Assembly (NCBI GenBank): GCA_021234155.1
Contig: JAJEKV010000045.1
Span: 10,300,631 to 10,364,630, forward strand
Direction of reading: 5' to 3'
Length of the DNA: 64,000 nucleotides
DNA from: Isoetes taiwanensis
Lineage: Eukaryota; Streptophyta; Lycopodiopsida; Isoetales; Isoetaceae
A program made the position numbers and the translations under genes. The notes under the pieces are model-generated. The model had not been told where the DNA came from. It saw nothing but the letters and a program-made list of their open reading frames with translations, and ran no database searches. Shown piece after piece: positions 35,138 to 47,887 of this stretch. How positions within the stretch are numbered: position 1 is the stretch's first letter; every line of letters begins with the position of its first letter.

Positions 35138-36567
35138 TGAAGTCCCCTGCTCGTATACGATGTTCTCATCGTATAAGAAGCCAGAGTTCATCCTTCTGTC
35201 AGCACAAAAGCCGACAGAGGCCGTCCACCTGGCACCAAACCCTTGCTAGCTGACAAGGAATCGATGGGGAAGAATGGACGTGTCATTCATCCCATCCTCC
35301 CTCGGGATCGTCCTAACTGAGGACGCGTAAATAAACATAAGCACATGACATTAAATACATATAGTTCCACCTTGAAGGGTGGCTCACTATACCACACATC
35401 CGTAACAACATCAGTATACCATCACAGTAAAGGAGATCCTACCCAAGGCTCAGACTCGAGGGGATCAACTGACGACTTGGGCCTCCAGAAATCAATAAGA
35501 CAGAATTCATGGCAAATGAATGGGATTGAGTCCATCCGCCCGTCTTGTGCATACTTTGCAGATTAGGCTGATAAGTCTTGGGACTTGACCGTAGCCTGCC
35601 AGGTGCGTAGCCAAGGGGGCTACTCCTGAGTTGCATCTCCCCAATCCCAATGAGGCAGGAGGAGATCACTCCCTCCAAAGGTATGCATGCCCATCACAGG
35701 CAGCTAGAGAGCCACTGCTCATCTATGACTTGAACCCCATTGAAGGTGACGCATCACCCAAGATGTGTCGAGCCTATGCCTTGCCCACATGCAGTGGCAA
35801 ACTATCAAGCCTAGCCTGCTAAGATCCCCGGTAGGCTTTACACACCAGAGGGATCAATCTGTAATGGGACATGTCCTCCTTCCCCGCCCCCCACAGCCAG
35901 GCGGGCGCTTATAAACAGGTCGCATTAATTGGGAATTAATGAGGCTATCTAAGTACATTAACTACTAAGGCTTTTAGGTCTCTACCCCCCTTCCGAATAC
36001 ACAGGAGTGCGCATAGAATAGAACATCATCATCCATAGAATTGAAATATAGAATAACATCTAATCCATCTACCTAAACATACATGGCTAGGTTCCTTTGT
36101 TAGGACTTGTGATCTCAGAATCTATAAGGCCTCTAGGGCTAAAGAACATGCTAATCTAGCTCATTGCTGGACTGAAAGTCAGTACTACACAATAGAATTG
36201 CTATTTACCTGATCCTTAGCTTACTCCACCTCCTCGGAAAGCGTCCATGCTTCGTTGCCGGGCCGGCGAAGATCGGGGCCGGGAGATCTTGTGCAAGGCT
36301 GGCTTGGCGGTGCCTGGCAATGCGGAATAGTGCTAGCACTTGGCCGGAATTGCTCAAGGAAGTTGGAATGCGAAAAGGGAAAAGGTTAGGATTTTGCTTT
36401 TGGTTCCTTTACATGACCCTTTTAGGGTTAGGGCTAAAAGGTCATGTGGGGTTTTGCCATGTAGCAAAGGGGTTAAATGGACATGTTTATAGGCATGTGC
36501 AACATAAGAAGTTGCCCCCTAGGGTGCAACCCTTTACGATTTCCAAGTACATCATGTCAAGTTGACA
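35138..36567 (-). mobile_element. LTR-like region of a minus-strand retrotransposon
   Basis: On the minus strand the segment would begin TGTCAACTTGACATG (from 36567), carries CCTATAAACATG as a promoter-like box at about 36478-36494, and ends CA at 35138-35139 just before the primer-binding site. The 35258-35425 part recurs at 15594-15755. No second full copy is in the window and the outer end is a guess from the TG and a short palindrome. Confidence 0.45.
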
Positions 36568-36569
36568 TG

Positions 36570-39500
36570 TACGACTAGATGGGCGATATAATATCATGAT
36601 TCACACTATATTTTATGATGGGACCTCACACCATTCATAAAATTTGGAGCATCCTAGATGTCAAGAAGGAGCATTAGAGAAATGTCATGAATTCCAAGCT
36701 TCAAGAAGCTTTATACCATCGGTGAGACTTAGACATATGATTAGGTAGAATGAGGTGCAGTTCACACCACCTGGGTGTAGCGGTCGGGCACTGGGCAAAG
36801 ATTACAATATGAACTAAGATGTGCAAGGTTTGTGGAGTACATGAAGTTAGGATGAAGGATATTTTATCCCATATTGTCTCGTTTAGTATATCCGAACAAA
36901 TATTGAGATACATGTAGCATCATTTATAAGTTCTTTGACTTATTCCTAATTACTGTTGGCTAATTACTCGTAAAGATTATGCAGGTACAAGAGACTAATA
37001 TTCAGACTCTAAAAAATCGTTCAAAGGAGAAAATGGTTTTGAATATGAGAAGGTGAGCACTAATATGTTCGTACCTCTGAAGACATATATTAGATAAACT
37101 AGCTTATGACGTTAAATGTACATTTTTAACGCCTTCTAGGCCTGATGGTCCCACAGACGTAACAATAAAAATTTCATTTTCATTTCTCTCTTCTCTATTC
37201 CCTCGGTGTCTATCTCTATCTCTATCTCTATCTCTATCTCTATCTCTATCTCTATCTCTATCTCTATCTCTATCTCTATCTCTATCTCTATCTCTATCTC
37301 TATCTCTATCTCTATCTCTATCTCTATCTCTATCTCTATCTCTATCTCTATCTCTATCTCTATCTCTATCTCTATCTCTATCTCTATCTCTTCATTCTCT
37401 ATATATTTTTCTCTCTCTATATTCTCTCCTCTCTCCAAACTATTTTCTTTCTTTTCTTTTATCTCTTAATTCTCTATAATATCTTCTCTTTCTCTTTTTA
37501 TATTTTCTTCTTTATTCTCTATCTCTCTCCTCACTATTCTCTATATCGGGGATGCACCTAAGCTATAGGGGACACATCATCTGCGTGCACATGGTTGTAG
37601 GAAATCCCTGTATACACATTTCCTCATAGAAAAACCCCTCCCATAAGGCCTTATATTGTAATAAATTTTGCACCTATACCATAATTGTACAAGCATTTTT
37701 GTTACTGGAAGATATACCAATCCCATTTATATACTTAGTTCAAATATACTAGGAAATATATCTAACAGTGTAGAAGCCCAAATCCAATAACTCCTCTTCG
37801 CATCCAAATATCAAAAGAAGCCTCCCATACATGTATAATTTATTCTCCTCCAGCCAATATCCCCCTCATGACTTTGTATTGGTATGAAATGCACAAAAAT
37901 CATATTTGTGTATGATGTATATGTATGTTATCATAAAAAATAAACCCCCTAAAGGTCACTCACTAGTGTTGTATGGCCAGTACAGCATGAACCCCCCTTA
38001 TTCTCTATATCTTTTCTCTATTCTCTCTCTATCTCTTCATTCTGAATCTCTTCTCTATTTCTCTATCTCGTTCTCTCCTCTTTCTATCTCTTTGTTCTCT
38101 ATCAAATGCAAAAATGAAAGAAGGCGCAACCTCACTCATAGAATGGTTTTTATGTAGGTGATAGAATAGGCTTTCCAAAAAAAATTAGTATCGGGAAGGC
38201 CAAGACATTCATGGTCACTTGAAAAAATTGTAAACAATATTCCACTATGAAACAAGGAATCATAAGCTATAACTGTTAGATGTTTAGATATATTCAGCAT
38301 AATTATATCCAAGTTCACTCTCTTCCTAACAAATTTCCCAATTCACAGGGAGCAATCCAAAAAAGGATACTACATAAATACATAATGGCTTTGAAGGAGA
38401 AAAACAAAACCATTAGAGCTATACTCTTTCCGAGGAGGAAGAGAGGGTCATAGCTTATAATATACAAAATTGTTGTACATCAAAAAGTCCTACATAGCCA
38501 TTGTAAAAAGTTCAACATTTATATTGAACCAATCAGATTGTCAACAGTCTAGAACAAATCTCAAAGCATCAACCTAGATTAGAGTATATAGGGTCTCGAG
38601 TTGGTCCTTATCCAAAGAAGTGTGGTCTTCAGTTGATATGAAATCTCAAATCATCCCTGTCATTTTGGCTCAAAGATTTGCATGAGGCTATTCCTATCAT
38701 TTTATTTCACCACAATGGTTATCACTAGAAGCAAATACATAACAAAATATGATCAATGCATTTTTACGAATCCTAAATGCCAATTGGTCTCTTTAAGTCT
38801 TTGTTACTTTTCTCAAGAGGAACATTTTTTACCTTTCCTATTTGTATAATTTTAATATTTAAGTTGAAACATGATAGTTAAGGGCTAGAGCCCCAAAAAG
38901 CAAAGCGTACGCTGTAGATTGGTCATTGCTAATACCTGAAATAGGATTGGTGTGTCAATATAGATATTAGATTTGCCATAGAAGAAATAATTTGGAAGCA
39001 TGTTTACTCACCATAGAAACTGAAATTACATTTAAAAATTATGGCAAAGAATATGAGAAATGTGACCTTTGTAAAACCAATGCCACAAGCTCCTGTTACA
39101 TATTCAATATTAGAAAAAAAAAAAAAAAAAAAAAAAAAAAACAAACTTGAATTCTTTGGGACTACATTCTCCACGTTCATAGTAGGCTATTTGCCACGAG
39201 ATATAGAACATTTCTCATTGGCTTCACTCTACTCAGCATGTAATGCATGACCCCATGAAGGAAAACAAAGGGGACAACATTAATAACACTCTTTCTCGTC
39301 ATTCACCATATACGCCATATGATCATATTAATCATCTTAAACATTTTCAACAAGAGGCACGTTGATATATAGTATGCTATGTCACAGAAGTCTTATTCAT
39401 TCTTAATATCTTGCGCATTATCCTGTCCAGATATGTATAGGCTTATTCTTGCAATATTATTGTGGCAACCAACATTGCACTTCCACACAAAAAAAGGATG

Positions 39501-40330
39501 ACAATGGTTGTTCTTTTATGGGTTTTGATGATCGAGCTTGTGTTTAAGACTAAAATATGATTCTCTTATGGATTGCCTATGCTTCCTGGCTTGCATTTTA
39601 TGGTATTCGCAAGCATAGAGATATCGATGTAAGTTAATGAGGTTCTTGTCTTATATATCCTTGCTTCAGATGCACAACATCTTCGACTAAGTCTTGCTTA
39701 TCTTTAAAGCAGTGGCCATCTTCATCCTTCAACACTTGCCCACAGGAGAATCAGGGGGCGGGTCCAAGGTTGTAGATTATGTGCTTATGGCCAAGCAAGA
39801 TCTACACCTTATTATGCATCTGAGGTGGGAAAAGATAGCAAAGATGAAGAGGTGGATTCAGATCACGAACCCCTCTTCGTTGAGATAGACTGGCAACATG
39901 TGCAGACCCAATGCTGAGCTATATTTCATGCGCCTCAATTTTGCTTGGGTTACAAATCGAGAAGAATCTCATACTTAGTCGCTAACATGAAACTTATTGT
40001 AATTCCACATTTCCCACTTTAGAGCAATAGTGACACTTTGGTCACCATTCTTTTTGTGTGCATAAAGCATTATTTGGGAGAAGATGCACAATAAAGCCTT
40101 CGCGTTCAACCACCTTTCCTCGGAACAGGCAGTTTGATGTTGGATTTAAGGACTTGAATGCTGGCTCAGGCAGGTACTTGATCCCACTTCTAGATCATAG
40201 GCAATCAAATAGTCAAGAAGGCACAGTACATTGTGGTACATCAGGGGAAAACATTCTATCTCCATGATCATCACCCTCGGTCATTTCAGAGAAGATTATT
40301 ACAAAAACATGTGCAATCTATGGAGAACAT
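36570..40330. other. Gene-free stretch with low-complexity DNA
   Basis: No coding region is supported. It contains the TCTCTA microsatellite listed separately, further CT-rich tracts at 37392-37550 and 37995-38100, and a poly-A run at about 39115-39141. Confidence 0.55.
37209..37391. repeat. (TCTCTA)n microsatellite, about 30 units
   Basis: A near-perfect hexanucleotide array of about 180 bases. Because six is a multiple of three it leaves open frames of alternating Ile/Ser or Ile/Glu on the two strands, which are not genes. Confidence 0.97.
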
Positions 40331-40389
40331 CTCTTTAGAACAGTAACTGCAATACCTGCTACAGCTTTATGATCCCATAAGGATCAGCC

Positions 40390-41763
40390 TAACATTAAAC
40401 CATACAATTCGGTAGATATTCGTCGTGATTATCGTTTGCAAGTGTCTTATAAGCTACTTAGAATGCTAAATGGATTGCATGTCCACAGCTATCAATTTTT
40501 ATTTGTAGCTAGCTGGTTATTGTGAACAGTTTAAAGCTAGCTAATCCAGGTACATGTGCAATATTGCAAGAAAGGCAAGTTCCATTTTTTTCGGTTGTTT
40601 TTAGCATTTGATGCTTATCTGAAAGGATTTCAATTTTATAGACCTCTCATTGGTCTAGATGGAACATTTTTAACAGCAAAATACCAAAGAATTTTGTTGT
40701 CTGCTATTGCTATTGATGCAATAGGGAAGCTGTTTCCTTTGGCTTTTGGAGTGTGTGATGTTGAGAATGAGGATAATTGGGTGTGGGGTTCATGCAGAAT
40801 GTTGGCAGATATATGAATGTTTGCTAGAAATGACTTGACTTTCATTTCAGATAGGCAGAAGGGATTGCTGGAAGTAGTTTCATTAGTTTATCCTAGCAAA
40901 GAACATGCCTCTTACATGAGGCTTTTGGTGGATAACATAAAGAAAAAGTGTAACAATTATGAGCTTGTAAATTTATTTTGGAAGACGGCCTATGCAATGT
41001 ATGTATAGATGAGATGAGAAAAAATTAGTGCCGATGCAACCGCATACATTCTAGATGATGCTCCATGTTACTGGGCCACTTCACATTTCAAAGATAAGCA
41101 TTTCAAATATCTCACTTCTAATATCGCAAAGCCCTTAAATTCTTGGCTCTCAGAAGCTAGAGATAAGCCAATTATTACTATGCTAAAGAAAAATTTGTAC
41201 ATGGTTCTATGAGAGAAGGAATGTTGCAAATACTGCTATAAAAACACTTAGAAATGCAACACATGAATCTTTAGTTTCAGAAGAAGAAAGAGAAGTAAAG
41301 GAAGCGGGAAAATGTGCAAGATATTGTCAAGTTTTGCCTACATATGATCATGTGTTTAAAATACGGACATACAAAAATTCAAGGATAATGAATTTGTTGG
41401 CAAGAACATGTTCATGTAATAGTTGGCAGACATCTGGATTGTCTTGTTCTCATGCTATATCTGCAATATATTTCAAGAAGCTCCTTCCACAAGACTATGC
41501 ACATGAGTGTTTCTCATTGGCCTCCTATTGAAACACTTATGTAGGAAGTATTTGTCCCGTGGTGGAAAGGGATGATGATACATTTGGACAGGTAACAAAA
41601 TCGCTTCCACCAGAAAGCCATCGTCGAACTGGACGTCCAAAGAAAAGGTGCATTCGAATTGAATATGCATTGAAGGAGGTGCAAAAATTCACGTGTACTA
41701 ACTATGGGGAACAAACATTGCACAATAGCCGAACATGTAGAAAACCTGCACGATTTTTGTGAT
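40390..41763 (+). mobile_element. Mutator-like (MULE) transposase, decayed
   Basis: Successive plus-strand frames spell a MuDR/FAR1-type transposase: NSVDIRRDYRLQVSYKLL (about 40405-40460), RPLIGLDGTFLTAKYQRILL with the first catalytic Asp (about 40640-40700), FPLAFGVCDVENEDNWVW, FISDRQKGLLEVVS with the second Asp (about 40840), a SWIM zinc finger CSCNSWQTSGLSCSHA (about 41412-41460), an AT-hook-like GRPKKR and a cysteine motif near 41695-41740. Stops near 40530, 40815 and 41007 and frameshifts inactivate it. I did not find the long terminal inverted repeats, so the element ends are unknown. Confidence 0.88.
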
Positions 41764-41997
41764 CTTATCCTAATCTGACATGAAACTAATTGTACTCCTA
41801 TCTCTAGTTATTCTTTTTTACGTTGAAGATAGCTTTCTCAATGGCTTTTTGATAATTTCAAAAATACAGGTGGCTTTTTTGTAATTTTTGAGAACATTAA
41901 TGGTATATTGGTAATTTTCTCTATGAAGATTTTGCTAGCATTGCTTCAGTGCTCTATTAATTAAGATATATCCATTCTATGAAATGATCATCACCAA

Positions 41998-43560
41998 TTT
42001 GCTTTTCAAGCTATGAAGGATGCTATGATTGATCCTCTTGTGATGCATTTACTTAAGTTTGGAGTACTCTAATTGATGTGTATTGATGCTAATGGTGCAG
42101 CTCTGGATGCAGACTTTTGATATAAAAGGTCATTCTATAGCTTATGAAAGTCACAATTTTTTGGAATTTGAAAGTCGCTTTAATGTTTATGATAAGGAAA
42201 TTTTGGCTATTAGACATGCATTACATGTTGGGCTCTGTCGTTTATAGTTCGACTAATCATCATAGCATTTAAGCACATTGTCATCCGGGTAACGAGAACG
42301 TACTTGTTGATGCTTTAAGCCGACGAGAATATGAGGTATATTCTGTTTCCATTGTGCAGTTTTATCATTTAGATGAAATGAAACAACTATATGCAATAGA
42401 AATTATGAAGATTTTGGTTGATGGCTTCAACAGGTAATGCTTTTGGATATAAGAGAATCAATGGTTTCAATCAATAAATCAATCAATCAATATAAATGTC
42501 CAAAGTATGTATTGTTTATGTCCTGACAACTTACTCTTTAGAAATCCTATGCTAGTTATCGTGGGGTCATTCCAACTTTGGCTAAGATTGAGCCTTATTT
42601 CACTTGGTCTATTGCATTGGGATGTGATGGTTCATCATTTTTCTATTATGTTCAAAAGACTAAGAAAGCAAATAAAAACTCTATGGCAAGCAACGTAAAA
42701 GCTTAATTTTGTTCTTAATTGCATAAATACTGCATCCCAGAATTTGCTAGTATCCCACTTTGAAACAATAATTTTAGGTTAACCATGTATACAAAATATC
42801 TCTTTGAGATAAAAATTATCGTAGCAGTATAAGATGCTAACTTATTTGAGCAAGGAATAACTTGTCTATGCAAGGAAGTCAACAACAATCTACAATTGTC
42901 CAAATGTTAATCTTGCTAGGCTCATTGAAAATCAAGAATAAAAAACATAATAATTTGTGCCCACTTACTTTGCAGAATAAAAAAAGCAATGGCAGATTGA
43001 TGATAATCTGAGGTGGTATATAGGATTATTTTCTTCTATCTTAAGGGGATTTATCAATGAACATCAGAGACATTTGGAACCTTGCTTATTATTGAGTTTG
43101 TCTATACTAAGATCATTTAGTTTACCATCAAAATGGCACGCTATCAGGCAGTCTATGGCCATTGTGTTCAAGAGCTACTCTTCGAAGAATGTGATGATGT
43201 TCCAGCTACCAATGATTTTATTCTCAGGATAAAGATACTTTAAATTTGCTCCAAGCTCACATTCAGTATCTTAAATCCAAGATACATTAAGCAATGACTT
43301 TTAAAGAAGAATATTTAGTGTGGTTGAGGATGCACAAATGCCACTTTATAAAGGATTGGCGCAAGAAAGACCTTAAGTTGGCACGTCGATTCCATTGACC
43401 ATTTCAAGTCCTTAAGGTGGTCAATCATAATGGATATTGGTTGAGATTGCCTCAAGGTTGGAAATTAACGCATGTCATTAATGTCTCATTTTTAAAAGCT
43501 TATCAATTGGAAGGATTTGCCTCAAGTTGGGTGAATAAGTGAATCAGAATTGATTGAGGA
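41998..43560 (+). mobile_element. Ty3/gypsy pol fragment (RNase H and integrase tail)
   Basis: Plus-strand frames give FQAMKDAMIDPLVMHLLKFG (about 42001-42060), an RNase H stretch FLEFESRFNVYDKEILAIRH (42157-42216), the linker ENVLVDALSRREYEVYSVS (about 42290-42350), and far downstream an integrase C-terminal stretch FQVLKVVNHNGYWLRLPQGW (about 43400-43460) followed by VINVSFLKAY. Many stops and missing parts between 42420 and 43050 mark an old relic. It is on the opposite strand from the 16.4-19.2 kb element. Confidence 0.78.
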
Positions 43561-43862
43561 TTTCGAGTAGAAAATAATCCCCCCTCCTCCCTTCTTTTTT
43601 TAAAAGTAAGAGTAGATTTTTTTATTAATCAGAGAACACCATACAACATTCTGCTTATGAAGTAGTAGAATCAGTTTATAACATGAAACAAGGTAAATTA
43701 AAATACGTGCTCTCTAATATTGAGAACAACTAGGGATATCACAATAGTTTTAGCAAGGTTGAACTTTGAGATTGAAAATTCAAATATCAAATAAAGTAGG
43801 AGACTATTTTTTGATAATTCACGATTTGCAGTAGAGAGTCTGCAATCTATAAAATAAACGAA

Positions 43863-43915
43863 GTCTTATACATGATCCGATCTATCTCCTAGATAGATCA
43901 GATCATGCATAAGAC
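43863..43915. repeat. Near-perfect 25-bp-arm hairpin
   Basis: GTCTTATACATGATCCGATC and its continuation form the left arm, CCT is a three-base loop, and AGATAGATCAGATCATGCAT and its continuation form the right arm. Only two positions fail to pair. Confidence 0.9.
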
Positions 43916-44737
43916 ATGAAGCCAATTTGCAAGTGTGAAGAAACACCACAATCCATACACAAAGTTCTTCCACGACTCCCAAATACATGCAAACAACAAA
44001 GTATCTTAAAAAAAAAAAAACTAAGTGTAGATCTTAAGCACGTGACAAGTAAAAGATTTGGTATTGAGCAGTCCTAGAAGGGATTCTATATGGAAAAACA
44101 ATTTGGAAGCTCATTTTATATGGGAATAAGAAATGGAGTTATAATAGGTGTAAAAGAAATCAGTAGAGCCAAAGATACAACTCTTTGCACCTGCAATATT
44201 TTCTTCGAAGAGTCTATGCACATCCTCACTCTCCATGAGTTTAACAAGAATACCACGTAAGTCTGCAAGCATCTTGTGAGTATAACACATCTCTCTATAT
44301 CTACTTAATTGCATGTCTCATTGAAAAGTGGTACATGATTAAAAAGTCATGCAAGCAATAGACCTAGACCACCTCTTTGCAAATTATTCTCGTCCAATCA
44401 GCCCCTCTAGCCATACATCTTAATATGTTGCCCTTGTTTCCTCAGGTGTAGCAAATCCACTAGTGTTTCTAAGCAACATTTGATTAGATTTATCAATAAG
44501 CCTTTGGAGCATGCTTCATGGATTTGTGGCAATTTATTAAAGGCCTATTGGGATATTCGTCAAGAATATAAAGACTAAAAGGCACGAGACACTGAAGAGG
44601 CTTCTATTAGTCTGTTGAAAAGAGGGTCGAAGAGTCTCGTCTGACAATATGTAATGCAGGTACTCAAATCTCTATACGGCTTCGCCTAAGGTTTTACAAT
44701 ATGAAATATGAACCACTACCAAACATTACAATGTCCT

Positions 44738-44738
<1 letters not shown>

Positions 44739-44831
<93 letters not shown>

Positions 44832-44832
44832 G
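44739..44832. repeat. (GATA)n microsatellite
   Basis: About 23 tetranucleotide units, embedded in a copy of the dispersed repeat family. Confidence 0.97.
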
Positions 44833-44944
44833 ACAGAGAGACGAGAGAGACAAAGTGAAAAAGCGGGAAAAGCGCGGGGCGAGGGAGGAGAGACAGATAG
44901 ACAGATAGACAGATAGCTAGGTAGGTAGGTAGGTAGCTAGGTAG

Positions 44945-45052
<108 letters not shown>

Positions 45053-45281
45053 CCCAAAAAGTATAAAGAAAAAGATAATGATAATGCCAATGATAAGAAT
45101 GATTTGACCAATACAACCAGTGAGCTAACATGATTACTTTTCCTATTAGATCTATGTTTTTATCTATAACAAGCCATTCAATTATTTTAGGGGTATGGTC
45201 TATGGTTTTTAGAATTGCCATTTATACATCATATCAAATCTCTTTGGAACCCCCTATTATTATGCTACGTATTCTAAATCA

Positions 45282-45545
45282 GGTGCACCATTGGCTACCT
45301 CGGTCATCGGATCCATCGATTGTACGGCCCAGAGCATAGGTTGGGGCCTTTGGGCGCCTCTCGTTTCGGGATTATGGTCATGTATGATTGGATTGTCGGA
45401 TCCATTGATCCTACGACTAAGATCATAGGTTGGGACCTTTGGGGAATTATGATCATTAATGATTTGACTACCCCGGTCATCGGATCCGTCAATCGTACGG
45501 CCTAGATCATAGATTGGGTGCCTCTTTTTGGGATTATGATCATTT
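45282..45545. repeat. Degenerate tandem repeat of about 85-90 bp, three units
   Basis: Units begin near 45299, 45385 and 45474 with 'cggtcatcggatc', followed by 'tacggccyaga(g/t)cata', 'ttggg' and 'gggattatg(g/a)tcat'. Related single units occur at 52168-52290 and 52595-52660, so this is part of a family present at two sites. Confidence 0.75.
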
Positions 45546-45639
45546 ATGATTGGGAACGTCTATGATTTTAAAATATGAAATATCGACCATAATCATAATT
45601 GGGAACGCCTATGATTTTGAAATATAAAATACAAGTTCA

Positions 45640-45935
45640 TCTACAGTTTTATAATGTGAATTATAGGGATTCAAACCTGTATATGGTTTCGCCTAAGGTC
45701 TTACAACAGGAAATGCAAGAACTCAAATCCTTACCAAAACATATCAATGTCTTGATAAGAATGCTTTGACCAATACAATCAGCAAGCAAACATAATAATT
45801 TTCCTATTAAATTTATGTTTTTCTTCATAATAAACCATTCAATTCTTTTAGGGGTATGGTCTATGGTTTCTGAAATTCATACATCTATATCAAATCCCCA
45901 TGGAACACCTCTGTTATTGTGCTATATATTGTTAT
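45640..45935 (-). repeat. Dispersed repeat with tRNA-like boxes, copy 2
   Basis: Aligned with 52318-52592, it shares 'tttcgcctaaggt', the segment around 'gaccaatacaatcag', 'ccattcaattcttttaggggtatggtctatggtttc' in part, and 'atatcaaatccccatggaac'. Two G/T-rich 'gggattcaaacc'-like words lie about 60 bases apart. Confidence 0.6.
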
Positions 45936-46112
45936 AGGACTATTGTTATCACTAGACTAAATGCACACAAAAGCATTAAAAGAGAGGGTTTGGGGGGAGG
46001 GGGTAGGGTGGGGTGTGTGTGTAAACAAAAGCAAACTAGTAAGACGTTAGGTATACAACTTAGAGCAAATATGCCTGAGACATCTATTGCACACAACATC
46101 TTATTAGGGTTA
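45936..46112. repeat. 180-bp dispersed repeat, intact copy
   Basis: From 'gttataggactattgttatc' to 'acaacatctta' this matches 46943-46957 joined to 50389-50552. The second copy was split by insertion of an LTR element. A G-rich run in the middle differs in length between copies. Confidence 0.85.
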
Positions 46113-46230
46113 AGTCAAGCATTGGAGTTAGGTTATGGTCTAAGTCATGCCAAGCATTGTATTTCCTTTACTCTGGCAAAAACAAAGTAGAGCAAAAAGC
46201 CATCCTCGGGCCAGAACGAAAAGCAAGAAC

Positions 46231-46346
46231 AAAGCAGAACAAGAAGCCTTTGGGTGGAACAAAAAGCAGAATGGGTGTCTTCGATAATGCAAAGCAAGAA
46301 GCCTTTGGGTGGAACAAAAACCAGGATGGATGTCTTCGATATTCGT
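46231..46346. repeat. 58-bp tandem duplication
   Basis: 'aagaagcctttgggtggaac' followed by 'tggatgtcttcgata' or a close variant occurs twice in a row. The next 70 bases hold three copies of 'ttagatctttgc'. Confidence 0.85.
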
Positions 46347-46957
46347 AGCTTTAGCGTTGCCCAGCTTAGATCTTTGCCCATCTTAGATCTTTGCAGATGC
46401 TGCCAATTTAGATCTTTGCAGATTCAAAAGCTCTTCGCCAGATCTAAAGATCTTACCGAATCTGAGCCTCATGGACACAACAAGCAAACATCAGTGCATT
46501 AGCGGCAGGTAAGATGAAGCAAATGCTTCTCCTTTTCTACAACAATGCACGAGACTTGATTCTTGGGTTGCTTCAACTTGGAACCACTACTACAGATTAT
46601 GTTGTTCATGAATTGGGTACTATTTCGAGGACAATCCAATTTCCATGAATTGGCATGTTATTGGTATTGCATACAAGCAATAAGATCAATTTGATATGAC
46701 AGTTAATGCAGTTGGAATGATCTTCAACATTTTTAAAATTGCGTATAGCAATGCATAAAAATGAAGTGATGATGTATTGAAAAGTTCATTCAATGCTATA
46801 AAAATGGATGGTTCTATATACGAGGTGAAAAAACATTGAGCATTAGAAAAACATTGTCTTTTTAAAGCATTGTTCAAGCTTTTTTAACAATCTCTGTCTA
46901 CAATCACATGTAAAGCCCACCGACGGTGGGCAATTTACTACTATTGTTATAGGACTA

Positions 46958-47850
46958 TGATATGGAGCATGCTAGGGGGAGTGGTCTAGAAAACTAAGGC
47001 AATGGGGCAAGATATTATACTCAAATCTTATGAGCAAAAGAATAGGAAAACCTCATGTAACTATCTTTGCAAAAAAGAGACGATATTTCCAAGAAAAGTT
47101 TCATGCAACTATACTTATACAAAAAGGACGATTTGGAGCGAGAATAGAGTTGACATGCAGAAAAGGCACGAACTCTTATTAGAAGGGCGGTTAACACAGA
47201 CAGGGATCCGGGAGGAGAAGGACCTATTCATCAGCAAACCGGCATCAGCTGCGGCCTTTCCCATCGCTGCTGCCCATTCCGAACCCAGAAGTCGTGATCT
47301 GGACTGTGGTTCCCAGCTCCAACCGTACTTGCTAGCGTTAATAGCGTTGGAGACCCTGGAGCTTGAGATTGCTGCTGAATCTGGCTAAATTACAAAGAAG
47401 GTGATCTGTGCAGCCGAGATCCGGCATTTGATCCATGCTTTCTGTTGCGGCTACTCACAGGTTTCATTAAGCGAAGACTCCATTGAAGTTCCTCTTCCAA
47501 TTCTCGTCTGGAGTTCTTCTGTTGATGTTGAAGACAGAGAGCAGATCCAAACTCAATTTCGGCTGCCCTAAGAACATTTGTGCTTGTAATCAGTGTGCAA
47601 TGAGGTCACATGCTTAAGCAGAAATAAGCTGTGGCTGGAAACTATTAGTTCTAAGCCTTGGAAAAATTGCCTTAGTTTTTGTGGATCCGGTTAGGTGGAA
47701 ACTGGATGCTCCAATCCTGGTTGTGGAAACCTTGTACAATTGCTCTTGAGAAGAGTTGTTATAGAACTCAAAGTATTATCTCTTCTGTTTCTTTCTATTC
47801 AATTGTTGATCTAAGTGGACAATATCTCTAAGAACACTTAAATCATATCA
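46958..47850 (+). mobile_element. 5' LTR of a pol-less LTR retrotransposon
   Basis: 893 bases from TGATATGGAGCATGC to AATCATATCA, matching 49495-50388 with several percent difference, concentrated in its middle part. The bases GACTA at 46953-46957 are repeated exactly at 50389-50393, a perfect 5-bp target-site duplication. Confidence 0.95.
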
Positions 47851-47852
47851 AG

Positions 47853-47864
47853 TGGTATCAGAGC
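47853..47864 (+). promoter_or_regulatory. Primer-binding site, initiator-tRNA-Met
   Basis: TGGTATCAGAGC starts two bases after the LTR and is the standard plant initiator-methionine tRNA complement. Confidence 0.9.
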
Positions 47865-47887
47865 GAGCCGATCCTCATACCTGATCA

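Noticed and set aside
6780-36535. 'ttgcccccctaggggcaaccc' at about 6780 and 'ttgccccctagggtgcaaccc' at about 36512 as LTR relatives
   Set aside because: The similarity is confined to about 20 palindromic bases and flanks do not align.
37136-37469. Long Ile/Glu and Ile/Ser repeat proteins on both strands
   Set aside because: They are translations of the (TCTCTA)n microsatellite.
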